Source of the DNA: Coemansia sp. RSA 487
Lineage: Eukaryota > Kickxellomycota > Kickxellomycetes > Kickxellales > Kickxellaceae
Direction: 5' to 3'
Assembly: GCA_027577595.1 (NCBI GenBank)
Contig: JANBRJ010000085.1
Location: 1-64,000, forward strand
DNA: 64,000 bases
A program made the position numbers and the translations under genes. Below, in pieces: positions 60,692-64,000 of the stretch; positions within the stretch are counted from its first letter, which is position 1; each line of letters starts with the position of its first letter. The notes under the pieces are model-generated. The model saw only the letters and a list, made by a program, of their open reading frames with translations. It did no database searches and was not told the origin of the DNA.

Positions 60692-61125
60692 TTTGTTTGC
60701 CCTATTCACAACGCGTCCAAATAATAAAACAGGCTGAGCGGGTTGCACGTGTGGTTTGCAAATAAAGGTGAAAAGGGGAAGGATATCTAGGCTTTTGGAA
60801 AACAAAATTGCAGTGACCAATGCAATGTCATCACTGTTAAAAAAAAAAAGCAAAAATAGATATAAATAAATAAAAACGAGCTTGTTTATCAAAACAACAG
60901 AAGAATGCTTCACATCAAAAGAATGGAACAGTTTGTAAGCTGATCGTTCTTTTTTTTTATCTAACACGTGTGTGCCCATACAAAAAACACACTTTCCAGG
61001 TAATTCCTGAAAATTATAACAGCACAAACCAGTGTGGCGGAATTTTTTATTTTACACAACAGTGTAACTGATATCCACTATAAATTGTTTGATCTTTTTA
61101 TCGCCATTTGCTAACAGTTCCAGCA
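60692..61125. promoter_or_regulatory. Divergent promoter GAA1 / RbfA-like
   Basis: 434 AT-rich bases between two divergent start codons, with A/T homopolymer runs. No specific motif was assigned. Confidence 0.5.
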
Positions 61126-61711
61126 ATGGCATTACCTACAAATATGCTTGCCTCGCTACGGCAGCAGCTTCCAAGATCGCAGATTTATATGCCCCTGAAT
61201 CACCATCTGCCTTGCAGATTCAACGTTGCCCAGTTCCATGCGCAAACGCCATCCTTGCTCCCATTCCCGCGGAAAGCCAAAGCCATGAAACAGATCAAAG
61301 ACAGCAGCAAGAAAGCCGGCCACATAATTGAAGACACTACGGATACATCGTCGCGGTTCGAGAACCTGGACCGCATGCTTCAGCGTAAACAATTTGTGCT
61401 GGACAACTTTGATGTTCCTTCAAAGTTCCAAAAGTACTTTACCGGACGTCTTCGCAAGCGCGAGGCCAGTCGGATGCAGCGTCAGCTGGAGTTTGGCAAG
61501 GTCAGGAATGGTAGAAAGGTTGAGACGAGCAATGATGTGGTCCGTGTCAATGCGCGTGAAATCACACATGATGAGGCGCAGCAGCAGCGGAAGATGCTTT
61601 TGATGCGCGGTCAGATCCTGCGCATCATCGAGAGGCACCTGTCGTCAGCATCGCTTCCTGCGCACCATCTTTCTATGCAGAACTGGGAGATTATAGATGT
61701 AAGCTTGGGAC

Positions 61712-61748
<37 letters not shown>

Positions 61749-62306
61749 TCACGCTGTGATTGCTAAGCTGCTTTCCCCTTCTGTGTCTTATTATTTGGAT
61801 AGGTTATTGTGACGTTTAATCTGAAAGAAGCTATCTGCTTCTACAAGGTGACGCCCAATGCGTTTACAGAGGAATTCGGATTGGTACGTGAACTATATGG
61901 TCTGTTTATGAATGTGGCTCAGGTTTTGCATTTCTCTGTGTCAAAAGAACGGTGAGCTGCTAAAAATAGGAAACTACTCAAACCATTGTGTGCATATTAT
62001 TTATCGGTTCCACGATGATGTCACCTTCGCAAAAACGCCTACCGAAAATAAAAAGGGAAATGTATTTTTATGTATATCCGAGTTGTGCGGTTTCTTCTTT
62101 ATCGATTGTAGGACAAGATGCGCAGGGTTATCGATGAATCGACCGACTACTTCAACACCGTTGTTAACCGCGAGCTTGATAAGGGCGTGGGTAAAGGAAT
62201 TGGCACGCGAAAAGCAATACGCCTGAAATTCTCCAACGGCGAGAAAATGACCAAGCTGATTGACGAAATGGCAAGCGAAGTCGACAAGCATGAGAGCGGT
62301 GCCTAA
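61126..62306 (+). CDS. Mitochondrial ribosome-binding factor A-like protein
   Basis: Three exons (61126-61698, 61803-61883, 62112-62306) give 282 residues; both introns are phase 0 with GTAAGC and GTACGT donors and TAG acceptors. The basic N-terminus is a likely mitochondrial presequence. The central part is basic (FTGRLRKREASRMQRQLEFGKVRNGRK). The C-terminal 120 residues fit the RbfA KH-like pattern: a helix (MLLMRGQILRIIERHL), a beta strand pair (WEIIDVIVTFNLKEAICFYKVTP), a helix (DKMRRVIDESTDYFNTVVNREL), and a final strand and helix (KAIRLKFSNGEKMTKLIDEM). RbfA matures the small ribosomal subunit. The assignment rests on pattern resemblance, so moderate confidence; the gene model itself is strong. 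Confidence 0.6.
61714..61747. repeat. (GT)n microsatellite in intron 1
   Basis: About seventeen TG units begin 15 bases after the GTAAGC donor of intron 1 in the RbfA-like gene. Confidence 0.95.
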
Positions 62307-64000
62307 ATGACAAGGGTCTTGAAGAGAGCGATTGTTGGTGTGCAACAAAAAAAACCCATCGCATTTCGTCAGACAACGACAGGGAAGCCCAAAAAAACTT
62401 TTTTAGCTCTGTTCAAATTTAGAATGCCTTCTTTGGCACAGTATAAACTGATCAAGAATGTAAAAAAACAGCAAAAGATATTCTAAAAATAGAAATGACG
62501 ATGGAAAGTTTACTGATCGCCGCCACGTTTGGTGTGCTGGGAAAAATGCGCAGAAAGCGTTTGAAAATGATCGCACGACATAGAATGTTGAAAAGAAGAG
62601 GAAACGACCACTTAGTGGCCAATCAGCACACAACGATGTGCGGAATATGATCAGGCTGTGAAAAGGCTAGCAGATTGGAGGGACTGGTTGCAAGAAACAC
62701 CCTCACACTTTCAGTATACTTGTAAAGAAGGATGACAGTCTACAATGACGAATGGTTGAAATGATAGACGAAGAGGACCAACGCCAGATATAAAACGAGG
62801 AACATTTTCCTGAGAGCGCTTTTTTGCGAGCGAAATCTTCTCTGTACCATTCTGGCTTTTTTTTATCAATTGCAGCAAACACCCCCATCCCATTCATACT
62901 TATTTCCAGCTTACGCTTCATCCAGCACACAACAGTACTCGTTACTCTTTTCATTATATCTCATCTGTAAACAGCAACGACAGCATCGTTTTTTTCGTGT
63001 GAGTTCTAGCAGGTAAGTTGCCACTAATTATATTTTCCATTATGCGAACACTATATCCACCGTTATCGCCCAACCCACCTTATCTTTTCCTTTCGCATTC
63101 TCTGTCTTTTCGCCAACGATAAAAGGCTGGTGGCACCTAGCCATTCGTCTCTTTGACGATCTTGGAAAAGAGCGCGGAATAAAAATATCCTCAAATATAG
63201 AGCCTTATTTCTTTTTTGCTTGTGGCGAATGTGTATTTATCACAAGCGAGGGGCCATTTAACCAGTCTTTCTCGGTGAGTGTGGTGCCTAGCTCGCCCCT
63301 CTCCCTCTCTTTCTTTCTCATGACCTCCTCGTGAGCAGTCCAGGCTTGCATTTTGCGTCATCGTATCTGATAATAGCACATGCGTGGTCTGCTCGCACGC
63401 GTATTGTTAGCATCGTGCGACATATTTTGTCTATCTCCCCCACCCACCTCTTAACATGGCCAATTACTTTGCCGCTGTCGTTTGGTCCACGCCACACATG
63501 TGTGTATTCATTGCACTCAAAGCGATTTTAAACCTCCCAAAGAAGAATCCGTCTGTTTCAAAGGAGGAGGGATAAGAGAGATGGCGCTCAACCCCCATCT
63601 TTTGTTCTCCACAGACAGCCCGTGCCCAATAGACAGAGCATACAGCGTCCAGAATATTCTTTGTGCGCTGCTGCACTGCGTAATTGTCGTCTTGCGTTTG
63701 TTTTTTTCCCTGAGAACGGAGGCAGACGCTTCTCACAAGCCTCCAGGGCTGTGCGCGCCATATCCCAATGCCACTACACCCTTGTGTGCGCTGAAGAAGG
63801 CAAACCCCATTGAGAAACGTGTGTGCTCTCCACCCTCATCCACGAACACACGCTTTTCAACGGCCACTTTCTACCCTATCTCTACGCAAGGCACACCGGC
63901 CATGTGGGCCAGCAATAAGGAGAGAGCACCCCATCCATGAGGGTGTGTGTGTTATTGCCAGCATTGATTTCTCAGGGACAGGAGACTAAAGCGGGCTCGC
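62307..64000. other. Terminal intergenic region, possible 5' UTR splice donor
   Basis: 1.7 kb at the window edge with no convincing coding sequence. A strong donor-like CAG/GTAAGT at about 63013 on the plus strand, preceded by T-rich sequence and no ATG, could be the end of a non-coding first exon of a gene beyond the window. The 152-residue frame at 63482-63940 shows no domain. Confidence 0.45.

Noticed and set aside
63482-63940. 152-residue open frame at the right edge
   Set aside because: Low similarity to any fold, mixed composition and no splice or start context; probably chance.

Overview
The window is fungal nuclear DNA. It encodes alpha-aminoadipate-pathway saccharopine dehydrogenase, a fungal-type anthranilate phosphoribosyltransferase, an Sfh5-like Sec14 protein, Rad7, and a Fus1-like SH3 membrane protein. 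Introns are sparse and short, with GTAAGT-type donors, CTAAC-type branch sites and TAG/CAG acceptors. Intergenic DNA is T/C-rich and AT-rich. Coding style and intron poverty resemble early-diverging filamentous fungi such as Kickxellomycotina (Coemansia relatives), but this placement is inference and could not be tested here.

Layout. 1-70: tRNA-Gly(GCC), lacking only its first base. 176-10855: a minus-strand block with a MATH-BTB protein, a peroxisomal (C-terminal SKL) ACAD10/11-type kinase, RAD7 and cytosolic threonyl-tRNA synthetase. 11593-22564: a plus-strand block with RER1, a GH47 alpha-mannosidase, a Fus1-like SH3 membrane protein and a synaptojanin-type phosphoinositide phosphatase. 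22653-23962: a deleted Tc1-like transposon beside a secreted Gly/Tyr-rich repeat protein. 25088-29775: tandem TRP4 paralogues, POP7 and LYS1. 30095-42440: a minus-strand block with a small mitochondrial-like protein, pantothenate kinase, an ankyrin protein, an SFH5-like protein, an MTG1-like GTPase and a 1685-residue ARM-SPRY protein. 43650-50415: a two-exon CDC42-small-effector-like CRIB protein and tripeptidyl-peptidase II. 50699-51562: a second, inverted and nearly identical Tc1 copy. 52118-56061: a tandem pair of GH47 mannosidases. 56148-62306: a secreted dipeptidyl-peptidase 5-like enzyme, GAA1 and a three-exon mitochondrial RbfA-like gene.

Themes. Secretory-pathway and glycan genes recur: three GH47 mannosidases, RER1, GAA1 and DPP5. 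Amino-acid supply is represented by TRP4 x2, LYS1 and ThrRS, with Gcn4/AP-1-type sites upstream of one TRP4 copy and ThrRS. Both tandem gene pairs are mosaics of identical and diverged DNA, the signature of recent gene conversion. I found no clear new defence or mobile system. The most unusual observations are the conversion mosaics, the inverted identical defective Tc1 copies, a probable 11-base microexon, the stand-alone PTS1-tagged kinase, and the small acylated CRIB protein split by a 645-base intron.
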